DNA from: Beroe ovata | Lineage: Eukaryota > Ctenophora > Nuda > Beroida > Beroidae | Direction: 5' to 3' | Length of the DNA stretch: 35,557 bases | NCBI GenBank assembly: GCA_946803715.1 | Contig: CAMPET010000083.1 | Coordinates: forward strand, 171,695-207,251 | Part shown: in pieces, positions 1-11,000 of the stretch | How positions within the stretch are numbered: the stretch's first letter is position 1 | Layout of the letters: every line of letters begins with the position of its first letter | The notes under the pieces: model-generated | The model's input: the letters and a program-made list of their open reading frames with translations, nothing else | The model's database searches: none | What the model was told of the DNA's origin: nothing | Position numbers and translations under genes: made by a program

Positions 1-360
1 CACATTGTAAAATACCGTCTAATTTTCTTACCTCTTTGTCCGAGTAACCACGCTTTTTCTGCATCTCAGAACATCCGACTATCACCTTTTATTTTCAACA
101 TCCGACTATCACCTTTTATTTCATGTGGATTCATGCACTCAATTTTTTGTGATTTTCAAAGCATATCTCATTCTAATCAATTTTTCTATATTTGTTGACA
201 TAGATTGTTTATCCGACAAATAAACGAGGATTTCAATCGGACTGAATCCCCCTTCCCCGAACTCCGAAATTTTTCTGGGCAAAAAATCTCGGGAGATTCT
301 CTCCGGGAGCTGGTGTAAATATCGAGTGTATAAAGACACGGCACACATAATATGTTACAC

Positions 361-392
361 ACACTCACATATAGTCACACACACACACGTAT
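361..392. repeat. CA-rich microsatellite
   Basis: An interrupted run of CA dinucleotides lies in non-coding DNA. Confidence 0.7.
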
Positions 393-460
393 CAATGTTT
401 CATAACAGGAATGTACGCGTATCAATGTTTCAGTAACACAGTAATGTACGCGCGTTATAT

Positions 461-503
461 TTTGAAGGTGGGTACCGCTAATAACGCAGGTTCCCACCTT
501 CAA
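461..503. repeat. inverted repeat with GGTGGGTACC arms
   Basis: The arm TTTGAAGGTGGGTACC at 461-476 pairs with its reverse complement ending at about 503, with one mismatch and a loop of about 12 bases. Two more copies of the GGTACCCACC arm follow at about 542-568, so the element may be a partly duplicated foldback. Confidence 0.6.
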
Positions 504-1273
504 ATTGCTATTTTCTAGACGGAACGCGCGACACAGTATAAGGTACCCACCTTCAGGTACCCACCGTGATCCAAAAGTTCCGGGTCAATTCTCGGGCTAC
601 ATGTTTTGGCTCTCTATATGATCGATTTTGCAGTTATTTCGCTCCCCTGAGAGTTTTTCGAACAATTAATTTTCGTCAGAACCATAATTATGTCAAGTAA
701 CATACGTCTCCTTCACTTTGCGAAATTATGATGTTTATTGTCAAGACATAACGTATGAAAAATGAACATGTTGTGCAATGTGCACGTGTTCTTGAAGTAA
801 GATTTGTCACAAAGAACGCGCACCACTTACGAAAATTATAAGGGCAGGCTGAGGAGACCTAGCAAGGGCATCAACCATGTCCTCGCATTTTACAAACGTG
901 TTGCATAAGATCCTAGTGGAACCTCCTCCAGTGTTCTAATTATTACGGGAAAGAGAATCACACCTGCAGTCTCGAGTTCGGTAATGTTCCTGCTCATTCT
1001 CATTTCTCGGATCACAGTTGTTGTTAGGAGGAATTTCTTATCAATGGAATAGGATAATGATTTATGAACATTGAACGTGCATTTGACGGAGTCTGTCTTT
1101 CATCAATGATCCTTTTATTTGGCATTGGTTAAGCGTGGTTTTCCTCCAAGCAAACGTTGCGTTGTTCGTGATGTACACGGTGGTTTTTCTATTGGTATCA
1201 GTTGTTGTTTCAGTAGTTGTATCAATATTGCATACTGTCACGACACTCCCATAGTACACATACTCTGGATTAT

Positions 1274-1316
1274 GCTGTGTGTGTGTGTGCGTGTGTGTGT
1301 GTGCGTGTGTGTAGTT
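1274..1316. repeat. TG-rich microsatellite
   Basis: Tandem TGTGTG/CGTG repeats. Long open frames crossing this stretch on both strands are products of the repeat, not genes. Confidence 0.8.
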
Positions 1317-2687
1317 TGCATGCCGTCGAGCGATCCGTCTTATTACAAGATCATAATTAAGATGATTGCAATTACTATGCCATTCAGCGTGTAGTATATC
1401 CGCGTGCGGTTGTGTGCATGTGCCTTGTGCCCCAGTGCCTCTCTTTGTGTGTCCATGCCTTTGGGTGTATACTGTATATGTTAAGGATATTATCTTGACC
1501 CTACTTGTCATCTGTGAAATATCCCAACATTTATGGGGATCTTCCTCTATTGGGATCATGACTTCCGCGTAACATTTCATACTTAGAATGATACTATTGA
1601 ACATAATTTCTTTTCAATAATGAAAAATGACACTACGGTCAGTGTCAGAGTGAGGCAACAGATGTTATGCAATTGATTTTGTTAGATAGTGACTGGAGCA
1701 GGGCGCAGGGTGCAGAGCGCACCATATGATTTTGTTGAAATCTCTCTCCGGCAGCTTCTACTCAATTTCCGACTGCCACGCATCAGTGCGTCAACCCCTG
1801 GTCCATTACGAAGCATTGAAGGGGACCTTTGTATCATCACATACGTTGTTAACTTACTCTTGTTTTTATTTCAAAAGCAAGGTCAAAGTTGATTCATTTC
1901 TCAACTCTCTCCCTCTATCAAGTAACTGTCAAATTGTCAATCGGAAGGAACAAGACAACAAGTAACATATCATGCCGTTTCTCTGCGTTTGAATGTGTAT
2001 GAGAGCGATGTGGTTGCAGGATGCGTGATTCATGACAGTGTGTATGTTTCCATAAGTGTCACAGCTGTAAACAGAGACATCATGTCATTCAGCCCCGTGA
2101 CGACCCGTTACTTCTGCATCAGGTGTAGCTGATTAATAATCAATTACTGATTAATAAACAGTTTGTAATTTAAACCGTTACACAGGGTGTTGGACCAACA
2201 CTGTTGGTGGCTTCTTGGCATTTCCTTTGCTAGAGCAGCTACTTCTATCGTTTACTGATGATTTCATCGCTTCAGCGATGTTACATGATACTTCAGCGCA
2301 ACATCCAATTTTCCTATCCTTATCGCTTCTCTTCAACACCAAAACCTGGTGTCACGTTACTGTCCCTAATTATGATGAATCAAGCTCCCAAGTTATGGCA
2401 TCGTTCGACACAAGGACATACCTCTCTCTCTCCCTCCGAAGAAACGTTGATTCTAAATTTCCAGGATTTTCCTTCTATGCAACCTCGTACCCACTGTATT
2501 CTTTTTCCTTAAACCGCGATAAACCTTTCTAAGCACGCGTGAAAGATAATGCTCGGTGTTAGCCTACCCATCTTTCACGAACCCATCTTCCACTCGATAT
2601 CATGATCCTATTTATTGGTACATGTTGCTCTGCATCCCCTTTCTGTAACCTCTCTTTTTGTGCGAAACTAACAACATCTCTCCAAGG

Positions 2688-4478
2688 ATGGTGTTACGGA
2701 ATGGGGGCAAGAAGGTGTACCTTCTTGGCGCAATGACAATCATGTTACTACTCCTGCTGAACAGTGTGCTGAGGGACGAAGTTCAGGTATTTTACTAAAT
2801 ATAGTCGAGAAAAAAATCTATGCCTTTGATATCGATCAACGTCTATTTTCTAAGCCCAGTGGCAACTGCACCTGCCATCCAGGTTGATCAAAATAAGAAC
2901 AGCCCTGCCCACCAATCCGACGATTCCGTGAAGAAAGTTGACGAATCCACGGATCATCAGCTATCATCGTATCCTCGCGAAGTTATTTCTAACCAAAAGT
3001 TGAAGAGTATCGATGAGACTTCCGAAGGAGTGACAACAGAGAAAAACAACCACAAAGTGACCACAGAAAAAAACAATCAGCATAGCACTGAAAGCGACGA
3101 TGGCCGAATGCCGATCGACGCTGTATACCTCTGGGTCAATGGCTCAGATCCTGAGTTCATCAAAAAGCTCAATCACTTCAAACCCATTTTTGGGGGTGGC
3201 GAGCCTATTTCCGAGAGTTCCGTCGGTAAATTCCGCTTTTCAGACAACGGCGAACTCTTCTACTCACTCCGCTCCCTCAACATGTACGCCCCGTGGATCC
3301 GGAATGTATACATCGTATCGTCTGACGGGCAGGTCCCGTTGTGGATGGATTTATCTAACCCGAGACTGCGGATCGTCCCTGATCACACGATTTTCGCAAA
3401 CCGGAGCCACACACCAACCTTCAGTTCCCCGGCCATAGAACTCAACATGTACAACATCCCCGGGCTTTCGGATAACTTTATCGAATTCAACGACGATTGG
3501 TACTTGGGTCAAACCGTCACGCGTGAGGATTTCATCACACCGTCCGGCGCGTACAAAATACGTCACGCGTGGCCTGCTCCCACCACGTGCAAACCGGACC
3601 TTGACAACTACGGCAAATCTCTGTGCCACGTGAACAACATGTACAATAACCTGTACGGCAGAACCACGAGGAAAGTCATCGCTCATGCTCCACATCTCTT
3701 CAACCGAAACATCATCAGAGATTTTCGTAACACGTGAGTTTGAAGTGAGATTGTCACTGTGACAATTCAATTTCACCTGAAACGACTCAACTTCCCGACC
3801 ACTAAACACTTATATACTTTCCGACATTTTCACACCTTTATGTACCCCAGTTTTAAAGAAGAAGTGGAGAAAACATCTAGCGGACATTTCAGAGGACCTG
3901 ATGATCTGCAGTTCCAGTTCGCTTACTTCTACTTCCTGATACACGAGCCACGATTCCACAGTATTCGCGATCTTCTCTCTGTAGTTGATACAAATGTTGA
4001 CAAGATTATCACTTGGGAGGAATTATCATATTTCCTGGAGACAGATCCAAACCATTTGCTGTCGGAAAGGGCGGTCTCAGACTTGCGAAACTCGTTTATT
4101 GGATGTCAAACTGCGCGTGAAAAAACCGATATTGATATCAATGACGTTATCGCATGTAGAGAACTCAAGAACCAGCTAGAACTTAAGATCGTTAAAGCGA
4201 ATAAGTATAAACACGAAACAGCAAGCGAAGACGATGTCCATTTCAAGGCTCTCAAGAATGACATACCAGAAGTAACGAGGACGTTAAGCGAAATCAGATC
4301 AAATCCGAGGCTGTTTGTCTCACTGAACGATGATCGAGATCACGATCAGGCGAATGATGTGGAAATTTCGAAGATCTATAACGATTTCCTAGACACGATG
4401 TACCCTGTTCCAAGTCCATTTGAGTTGCCAGAAGGCAAGCACAATGAGTTTTTTCATCTTAGAGATTTCAATTCCTAG
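2688..4478 (+). CDS. GNPTAB: compact GNPTAB-like GlcNAc-1-phosphotransferase (Stealth family)
   Basis: Three exons join in phase: 2688-2786, 2883-3733 and 3851-4478 (525 residues). Exon 1 encodes a basic start followed by a hydrophobic run (about residues 11-28), which fits a type II signal anchor. A Ser/Thr/Lys-rich stem follows. Stealth blocks are in the family order: DAVYLWVNGSD (112-122), RFSDN to the VPLW segment (151-187), SSPAIE and FNDD (216-238), HAPH (301-304), FRGPDD (330-335) and a late LNDD block. The four residues I recall as catalytic in human GNPTAB have counterparts at E219, D237 or D238, H301 and R331. An EF-hand-like loop spans 363-374. Known family role: transfer of GlcNAc-1-phosphate to mannose on lysosomal enzymes in the Golgi. 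The protein is far shorter than human GNPTAB (about 1256): Notch-type repeats, DMAP-binding region and C-terminal membrane segment are absent. Exact substrate is inferred. Confidence 0.88.
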
Positions 4479-4962
4479 CAGATCCGAACCCCTTTAGTGC
4501 TACCCTTATCATCAGTTAATTTTCTATGGTTTAATTTATACATTCTGTTGAATGGCTGATTTGTGGGACGTGGGTTGTTTGAGTTATATCAGTGATTTAG
4601 TGACGGCATTTAATGTTTATTGTTTCATATCAGAAATTTGAATCAGAATTCACAATATTTTGGTGCTTGTTGGAGTATTGGTTATTGTTTTACAATAATA
4701 CATCGAGTGATTCAGTTCAGCAGATTGGTCTTTGATTCTGAAATGTGATCACTCCGTGCTCAAAAAAGCCTCGATTCCCTCGCTGTATAGAAAGCAAACC
4801 ATTTCGTCAATTCTGCAAATGCGCGAAGAGAAACTTACGTGCGAATGCTGAAACGTTAAATTGAAAAGCATGTCGTCCGCGACTTACGTTAAAATTCGCA
4901 AAATTTGGACAAAGCTATCGTAGCTTATGTGATATTGGCGGTAATTTTGAGAACTTTCTTAC
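4479..4962. other. gap between GNPTAB-like and CPSF2 genes
   Basis: This is the space between the two converging genes. No exon is visible on either strand. In particular the exon that should follow the CPSF2 [13 protein letters not shown] segment, beginning near a KPRKLI-like motif in relatives, is not here. No clear AATAAA follows the GNPTAB-like stop codon. Confidence 0.55.
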
Positions 4963-6598
4963 CTAAGATTCTCTTGATCGATTCACCGTCTGACCGGCCC
5001 TCAAAGTCGATGAACTTGACTTTACAATTAACTTGAGCTTTAATTCGTGACGTCACGCATTTAGTGGGGATCTCCGCGGGAATATCAGGTTTCGGTGCAG
5101 GTTTGGGTTTCTCCACATCCATATCCTCGTCCTTAGTCGGTATAGGCTCCTGGTTAATATTGTCGGGTCAGGCAACTGTTTCAGGTTCGAATCCAAATGA
5201 CCAGAGTACATGGTAGTTATTTCAAGCGAGATGGCCTTTATTCAAATCACCTCTTCGATTCTGAAATGCTCGTGTTTGATGAATTCTCCGTAATCATCCC
5301 ACTTTAGCTTCTCTTCATGGAAAGGGAACATCGGGTAAACCTGGCAATTGTGTTCTATTAAAAAAAACCCGTGGGAGAGATGAAGAAAAAAAAAAGATAT
5401 CCCCAAAAAATGTACAACTTCCGCGAAAATACCATCATCTTGGCACAACCATTGAAAGTAAAATGAACCTTGTGTTGTTTGAAGAAACTCTTCTTATTCT
5501 GACTCTCTTCAGGAATGGGTACATCGTGTTTCTGAACAAGCATCTGTTCGTTTTCCTGTTCTTCATCTGATTCTTCACCATCTTCTTCCGTTTCCATTTT
5601 CACTGCATCCTGTACGGCAATTATTATGTAATTATGTAATTATTATGGAGCATAGTCATGACAAACTGAAGATCTGCCTTCATAATAATCTGAAGAACTT
5701 ACGCCCAGAAATTTCTCAGGGATTCATCACAAATTGTGACTTACTTGCTGGTTCTTAGCGAGTTTTGCAATGTGTTCTTCCAATTCTTTCCCCTCGAGTG
5801 GAATACGCTTTCCTGCGATTTGGGAAAATGAATGGATTTGTTCATTTAAAAATCATGAAATGAATCGAATGGATTAAGACATAAAATGGTACCGTTAAAC
5901 CTCATACCTATAGTGATATCTATAGTGTTGTTGAGAGAGTTGCTCAGCAGTTTTGAAGCGAGGGTATCGGGCTTGGTCCTCTGTGTGATAATGATACAAT
6001 TCTCGGCTTTATCAGCACTGACTGCCAGCAGATTCCTGAATGAAGTTATTTGTGAATCAGGTTTGATTGATCATGTGAAAATGTCAAAATTTTTGAAGGT
6101 TAGGGGGGTTAACCGGTTCTAAAACCACGTGGATACAAACCTTGCGAAACCACAACTCAAGTCGGCCATGCTTGTGAGTAGGACATAGGGTGACGGAATC
6201 TTTTCCAACTCTTGAAGACTGTGGCACATGTTCAGATGCTTGAAGTGGAATGGGTAACTTCTTTGTTCCTGAGTATGAAGTCAACGTTGAGTGGTGTCAA
6301 GTAGGGAAACTAATTAATTAAAGAATGAAGAACATATCGGCGTCAATGAGAAGTATCAGGACTCTAACCTCAAACTGTTTCGTGACTGTATCACTCATCC
6401 ACTCCAGCATATTCTTGGCAAAGTCCACCACATTGTAACCCACGTGGTTCAACAGAGCTAAACTGTATGCTGATAGACCACTATCTGCGTTTCTCCACAA
6501 CTGTTCCAGTAGTTGCATCAGTTCCAACACACGCCCAGCGGTGTCAACGACTATGATAACGTTACCATCTCGTCTCACTGTCTCCAGAATGGTGGCAA
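4963..6598 (-). CDS. CPSF2: CPSF2 (CPSF100), internal exons only
   Basis: Seven minus-strand exons join in consistent phase: 6598-6369, 6268-6141, 6035-5908, 5812-5745, 5609-5469, 5340-5251 and 5149-4963 (324 codons). The product matches the middle of CPSF100, a beta-CASP family member of the pre-mRNA cleavage and polyadenylation complex. Recognised blocks in order: [42 protein letters not shown], the [14 protein letters not shown] block, [12 protein letters not shown], an acidic linker ([10 protein letters not shown]), [26 protein letters not shown] and [20 protein letters not shown]100 is regarded as a non-catalytic partner of CPSF73. The N-terminal metallo-beta-lactamase half is missing beyond the N at 6697. 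The last visible exon ends in a good donor (phase 1), but no following exon is found before the GNPTAB-like gene. It is partial through assembly breaks, rearrangement or a very long last intron. Confidence 0.9.
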
Positions 6599-7317
6599 CT
6601 GAGGGATATAGGTATGTCAAATTGCCGAAATGGATGTTATTTGGAGGAAGAATGGAAAGCATTAAAGCATTAATTAACCAATAAAGAACTAGGGAANGTG
6701 GAGGAGTGTCAATGCGATGTACCTGACATTCAGCTGTACCTGATGAAAAGCGAATTTCATTCATCCTGAAACCAGGACAAGACTTAGGACAACTTACAGG
6801 ACGATAATCATGATGGGTAAGCCGTGTCACGAAAAAATGAAGTTGTCACCACTCTGTTTTCGGGAAAACCAGACTGCTACAAATTGTGGCAAAACCCTCA
6901 CTCACCACAATCTGGTCCTGGCTCAGTTCTGTGTGTTTTACTCCAGTTTTGGCAGGTTTCCTGTACCCTGGTCCATTTCCGGGAGCCGGGAGCGCACCAT
7001 CTGCACCTCCCAGAGGTATACTCTGACAGGGATATTCGAAAAGTGTAAGTATGTTTTGAGAAAATTGTGTCGTTTCGAGCTACTAAACGATATAGCAATG
7101 CCAAGTTTCCATGAACATCTCATCTCAACAGAGAATGCCAGATATCGCTTTGTATTTGTCTCTAGAGAAGTGATGTCACCTGAAGCTCAGTATCGAGTGG
7201 GGGCAGGTCAAGTGAGGGGAAGTTGGGAGTGTCCATGGAGTAGAAGAAGTCACTACTGCCCTGGTCCTCAGGAGGAGGAAAGAGGGTCTTAGCCTGGAGA
7301 AGGGGAAAGTTAGGGGC

Positions 7318-7475
7318 TTGACACCACTTATGTGCTTGACACCAGTTCTACACTTTCTACTTGACACCACTTTTGTGCTTGACACCACTGTCGTGCTTGA
7401 CACCACTTTCGTGCTTGACACCACTTTCGTGCTTGACACCACTTTTCCTGACACCACTCTCTACTTGATACCACT
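7318..7475. repeat. TTGACACCACT minisatellite in ATG2 intron (second copy)
   Basis: About nine tandem copies of a unit near 18 bases with the core TTGACACCACTTT sit between the copies of ATG2 exons 8 and 9. The main copy has a shorter, rearranged version at 10666-10845. Confidence 0.85.
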
Positions 7476-7636
7476 ACCTACCTTGGTCAGATTGGTGTAG
7501 AGCTGATGTTCCACATTTGCAAAGTCGTCATTGTCCATCTTATGACACCTCACGGGGGCACGTTCCTTCCTGCTATCTGAGATGACGCCACTAAAGTGTG
7601 TCAATTTCCCTTATCTCAACAACGGTGTCATAACAG

Positions 7637-7692
7637 AGATGTACAATGTACATAGTACATTGTATATAGTACATTGTACATAGTACATTGTA
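7637..7692. repeat. GTACAT palindromic microsatellite
   Basis: Tandem GTACATTGTACATA-type units that are themselves palindromic lie in the ATG2 intron. The equivalent stretch at about 11012-11053 has a different number and order of units. Confidence 0.75.
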
Positions 7693-7891
7693 CACTCCCT
7701 ATCCAGTTGAACTAATACACTATACAAAGAACATGACTAGTGGCAACCTGTCATATTGCCAATTTACCTGTGAGTGTAGTGTTGATACTGAGTATGAGAT
7801 CACATAACATGTGTACTGTGTGGGGGGATAGCATGACGTGGATACTGCCAACGTTACACTCCATATCCAGCTGAGAGAGGGGGGTGAGGGN

Positions 7892-8035
7892 TCCGATTAT
7901 CGGTTCCAACGTTAAGGGCCGACATAACCCCATTATCCGCCCAAAACATGTAAGTTTGAGTGAGCATTTGAGGATACCTAACAGCTTTGACAAACAACTA
8001 ACGATGATTTCCTCATCAACTTCACGAGATGTTAC
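7892..8035. repeat. dispersed copy of the 171-base repeat
   Basis: The first bases after the N match the repeat at 21221-21830 (TCCGATTATCGGTTC, AAGGGCCG, ATAACCCC). A contig ending inside such a repeat would explain the join here. Confidence 0.7.
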
Positions 8036-11000
8036 CTAAATGTTATGGATATGTTTGAGCACGTCGCCGTTGAGTTGAATCTCTCGCGGTACTCCCGTTC
8101 TGAACTCCAATAGTTGTCTTCTATCACTTGGTCGTAGATATTCTGTCTCACCTGATGGGATTCCATGCCATCTTGAATATCATTGAAAGATTTTTATTCC
8201 TAAGTTTGTGTTGTTTCATTCAGTTCATTTAGAATGAACAAACATAGCTCTAACTAAAGACATCTCGATAACATTTTAGATCTTTAATTCTACTCTAAAT
8301 GAGAAAACACGACACACTTCCCCTCCTAAAACTCTAAATCTGGGAATAACAATCTACCAACAATCTCCTCACCATGCTAGCAGTCGGCAGATGGAGATCT
8401 TGTCCTGGAACAGTGGGCAGATGAACTGTTCGTTTGGAGGGAGCCTTGTGGAACACACCAACTCGTTCATACATGGTTATGTCCGCGATTAGGGACACAC
8501 AGCCTAGTTCCAGGGTACAGTTAGTCTTTAACTCCTCTGCCTGGGAATGGAGAGGGCTGTGTTTCCGCTCTAGGAACACAAGGCTTCGAGACTATGTAAG
8601 GATTTTCTTTGTGGGAAGAAAATGATTGCCTACTTTAAAGAACAGTAATTCGGTACATGCTCAGTTCCTCATGGGTTACCGATGAGATAGATTTTGAAGT
8701 GAAGTTTAGAGCAGGAGAGGTCGGGTGGTAGATTGATCCGGTCATCACTTGAGTCTCCCTTTGGTCAAGAAGGATCACCTGGGAATGTGGATGTTAAATT
8801 CAACACTACGCACACAAAAAAGCGACGTCATGTGAATTGTAAGGAAACTACACCAATGCGCGCAGAATTCGCAAATCGGGAAAGCGCGCGCGAAAACACG
8901 CGTGTTTTGCGCCCAGAGAGGGTATAGTGCTGAAATTGTGTGTTAGTCGCAAAAGTTTGTTTCGCGCGGGACGTAATATTTCCGTAACTCTCGGAAGTAA
9001 CAAGTTTCGGTGACCTAATAATAACAGAGAAATTTCTCGAAATTCAACACTTTGCATCATGGAAATTTGCCAAAAAATGCGTCTGGTGATGTGACGAAGC
9101 TGTAGATGCAGTCTTGACACCACTTTTACATTGCAAAAGTTAACTTTGACACCACTTCTTGACACCAAAATCACATGATGAGTGACACCACTCTATATCT
9201 TCCCCCCTGACACCACTTTTCCCGTTGATACCACACTTACTGGCTTGATGCTGGGTGTTTTCAGGTTTGTTTCTTCCAGAGTGCTGTAAAGTACTTCTTC
9301 AACCTCGCACTTCACAATAGAAAGTGTTGTATTTGAATCTATCTGAATTGGATTTGTTACAACAAACTGACCTCAACTCATTTTCTCTTATCTTACTTCG
9401 GGAAAATACTATCGTATTCCAAGTATGTTATGAGTGAATTCTGGCAGTTTAAAATCATTCCCTTCCACTCCAATTTGGCAGTGAAATGAGAGTTAGCATG
9501 ATAATTATCATAGATCACTAATAATGAATAACATGACCACCAGATGTCATGCTTATTGATGACACACGCATGATGACAAGTGTTAACACAAATGATGACC
9601 TACATGTTGTGCGCTGGTCATCAGCTCCAGTCTGAATGTCGTATTGACACAGTTCATGAACAGGTGGTCATGGGGACAGACCTGCAGGGAATAACAGGCA
9701 CTCTTTTCACTGCCTATTTCACTAATTTACATTTTCAGTAACATAATACATTAATTCCTCAGAAAATATCAATTTGTGATCGCTGTAAAAGTGAACATTC
9801 TCCAAAAATACTCCAAACTAAAACACTGAACTTTTTCTCAAGTCCATAGACTGAAGCACACACCTTATTGAGGACACTCCGTATTCTATCAGCGTCTCTG
9901 GCATAGTTGTTAGTAACAACCTCGGCTATCTCAGTGAAGTAGTTGCTGGACAGTGTCACTTGGGGTGGTGTCAATTCTCCCTTGACACTGGCGTGTGTCA
10001 AGTTTTGGTGGAGGAGTGTCAATGCGATGTACCTGACATTTAGCTGTACCTGATGAAAAGTGAATTTCATCCTGAAACCAGGACAAGACTTAGGACAACT
10101 TACAGAACGATAATTATGATGGGCAGGTCGTGTCACGGAAAATGAAGTTGTCACCACCTTGTTTTCAGACTGCTACAAATTGTGGTATAACCCTCACTCA
10201 CCACAATCTGGTCCTGGCTCAGTTCTGTGTGTTTTGCTCCTGTTTTAGCAGGTTTCTTGTACCCTGGTCCATTTCCGGGAGCTGGGATCGCACCATCTGC
10301 ACCTCCCAGAGGTATACTCTGAGGTTTGACAGGGATATTCGAAAAGTGAAAGTTTATTTGAAGAGAATTGAGGATGTGATATGATTGCGCTACTAAAGAC
10401 ACAACCATGCCATGAATGTCTCATCTCTTAACGAAGTTCAGCCAGCGCCATCGGGAAATATCACTTTAAAGATACACCTAAAACATTTCCATCTTTTTCC
10501 AGAGAAGTGATGCTAAAGTATTGTCACCTGAAGCTCAGTGTCGAGTGGGGGCAGGTCAAGTGAGGGGAAGTTGGGAGTGTCCATGGAGTAGAAGAAGTCA
10601 CTGCTACCCTGGTCCTCGGGGGGAGGAAAGAGGGTCTTAGCCTGGAGAAGGGGAAAGTTAGGGGCCTGACACCAGTTCTGCACTTTCTACTTGACACCAC
10701 TTTTGTGCTTGACACCAGTTCTGCACTTTCTACTTGGCACCACTTTTTTACTTGACACCACTTTTGTACTTGACACCACTTTTTGTGCTTGACACCACTT
10801 CCGTGTTTGACACAAACTTTTCCTGACACCACTCTCTACTTGATACAACTACCTACCTTGGTCAGATTGGTGTAGAGCTGATGTTCAACATTTGCAAAGT
10901 CGTCGTTGTCCATCTTATGACACCTCACGGGGGCTCGTTCCTTCCTACTATCTGAGATGACGGCACTAAAGTGTCAATTTCCCTTATCTCAACAACGTTG

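Larger units (their letters stand above)
1..2687. other. gene-free left flank with short repeats
   Basis: I see no convincing coding exon on either strand here. It holds a tandem duplication of a 26-base unit at about 69-121, CA/TG microsatellites (about 361-392 and 1274-1316), a partly duplicated segment at 399-450 and an inverted repeat at 461-503. The open frames overlapping the microsatellites are low-complexity translations. The last few hundred bases should contain the promoter of the GNPTAB-like gene, but no core motif stands out. Confidence 0.6.
6698..7890 (-). other. second copy of ATG2 exons 7-12, probably an alternative haplotype
   Basis: This block lies exactly between single Ns at 6697 and 7891. 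It is highly similar, introns included, to about 10009-11246 of the main ATG2 gene. Matching exons: 7870-7768, 7576-7482, 7293-7180, 7022-6906, 6873-6798 and a cut-off exon ending at 6698. The first four have the same lengths as in the main copy (103, 95, 114, 117). The exon at 6873-6798 is 76 instead of 66 bases: nine extra bases in frame plus one extra base in an A/T run, which shifts the frame to an early stop. The small intron beside it is 58 instead of 54 bases. Divergence is mostly in introns, as for two alleles. A scaffolding error that placed a haplotype contig in series is the simplest reading; a real partial tandem duplication is the alternative. Confidence 0.85.

Noticed and set aside
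1062-1604. 180-codon open frame on the minus strand
   Set aside because: It runs through a TG/CA microsatellite (a long His-Thr run) and has no splice context or similarity.
3351-3809. 152-codon minus-strand frame
   Set aside because: It is antisense to conserved Stealth blocks of the GNPTAB-like exon, and the plus-strand reading is clearly the gene.
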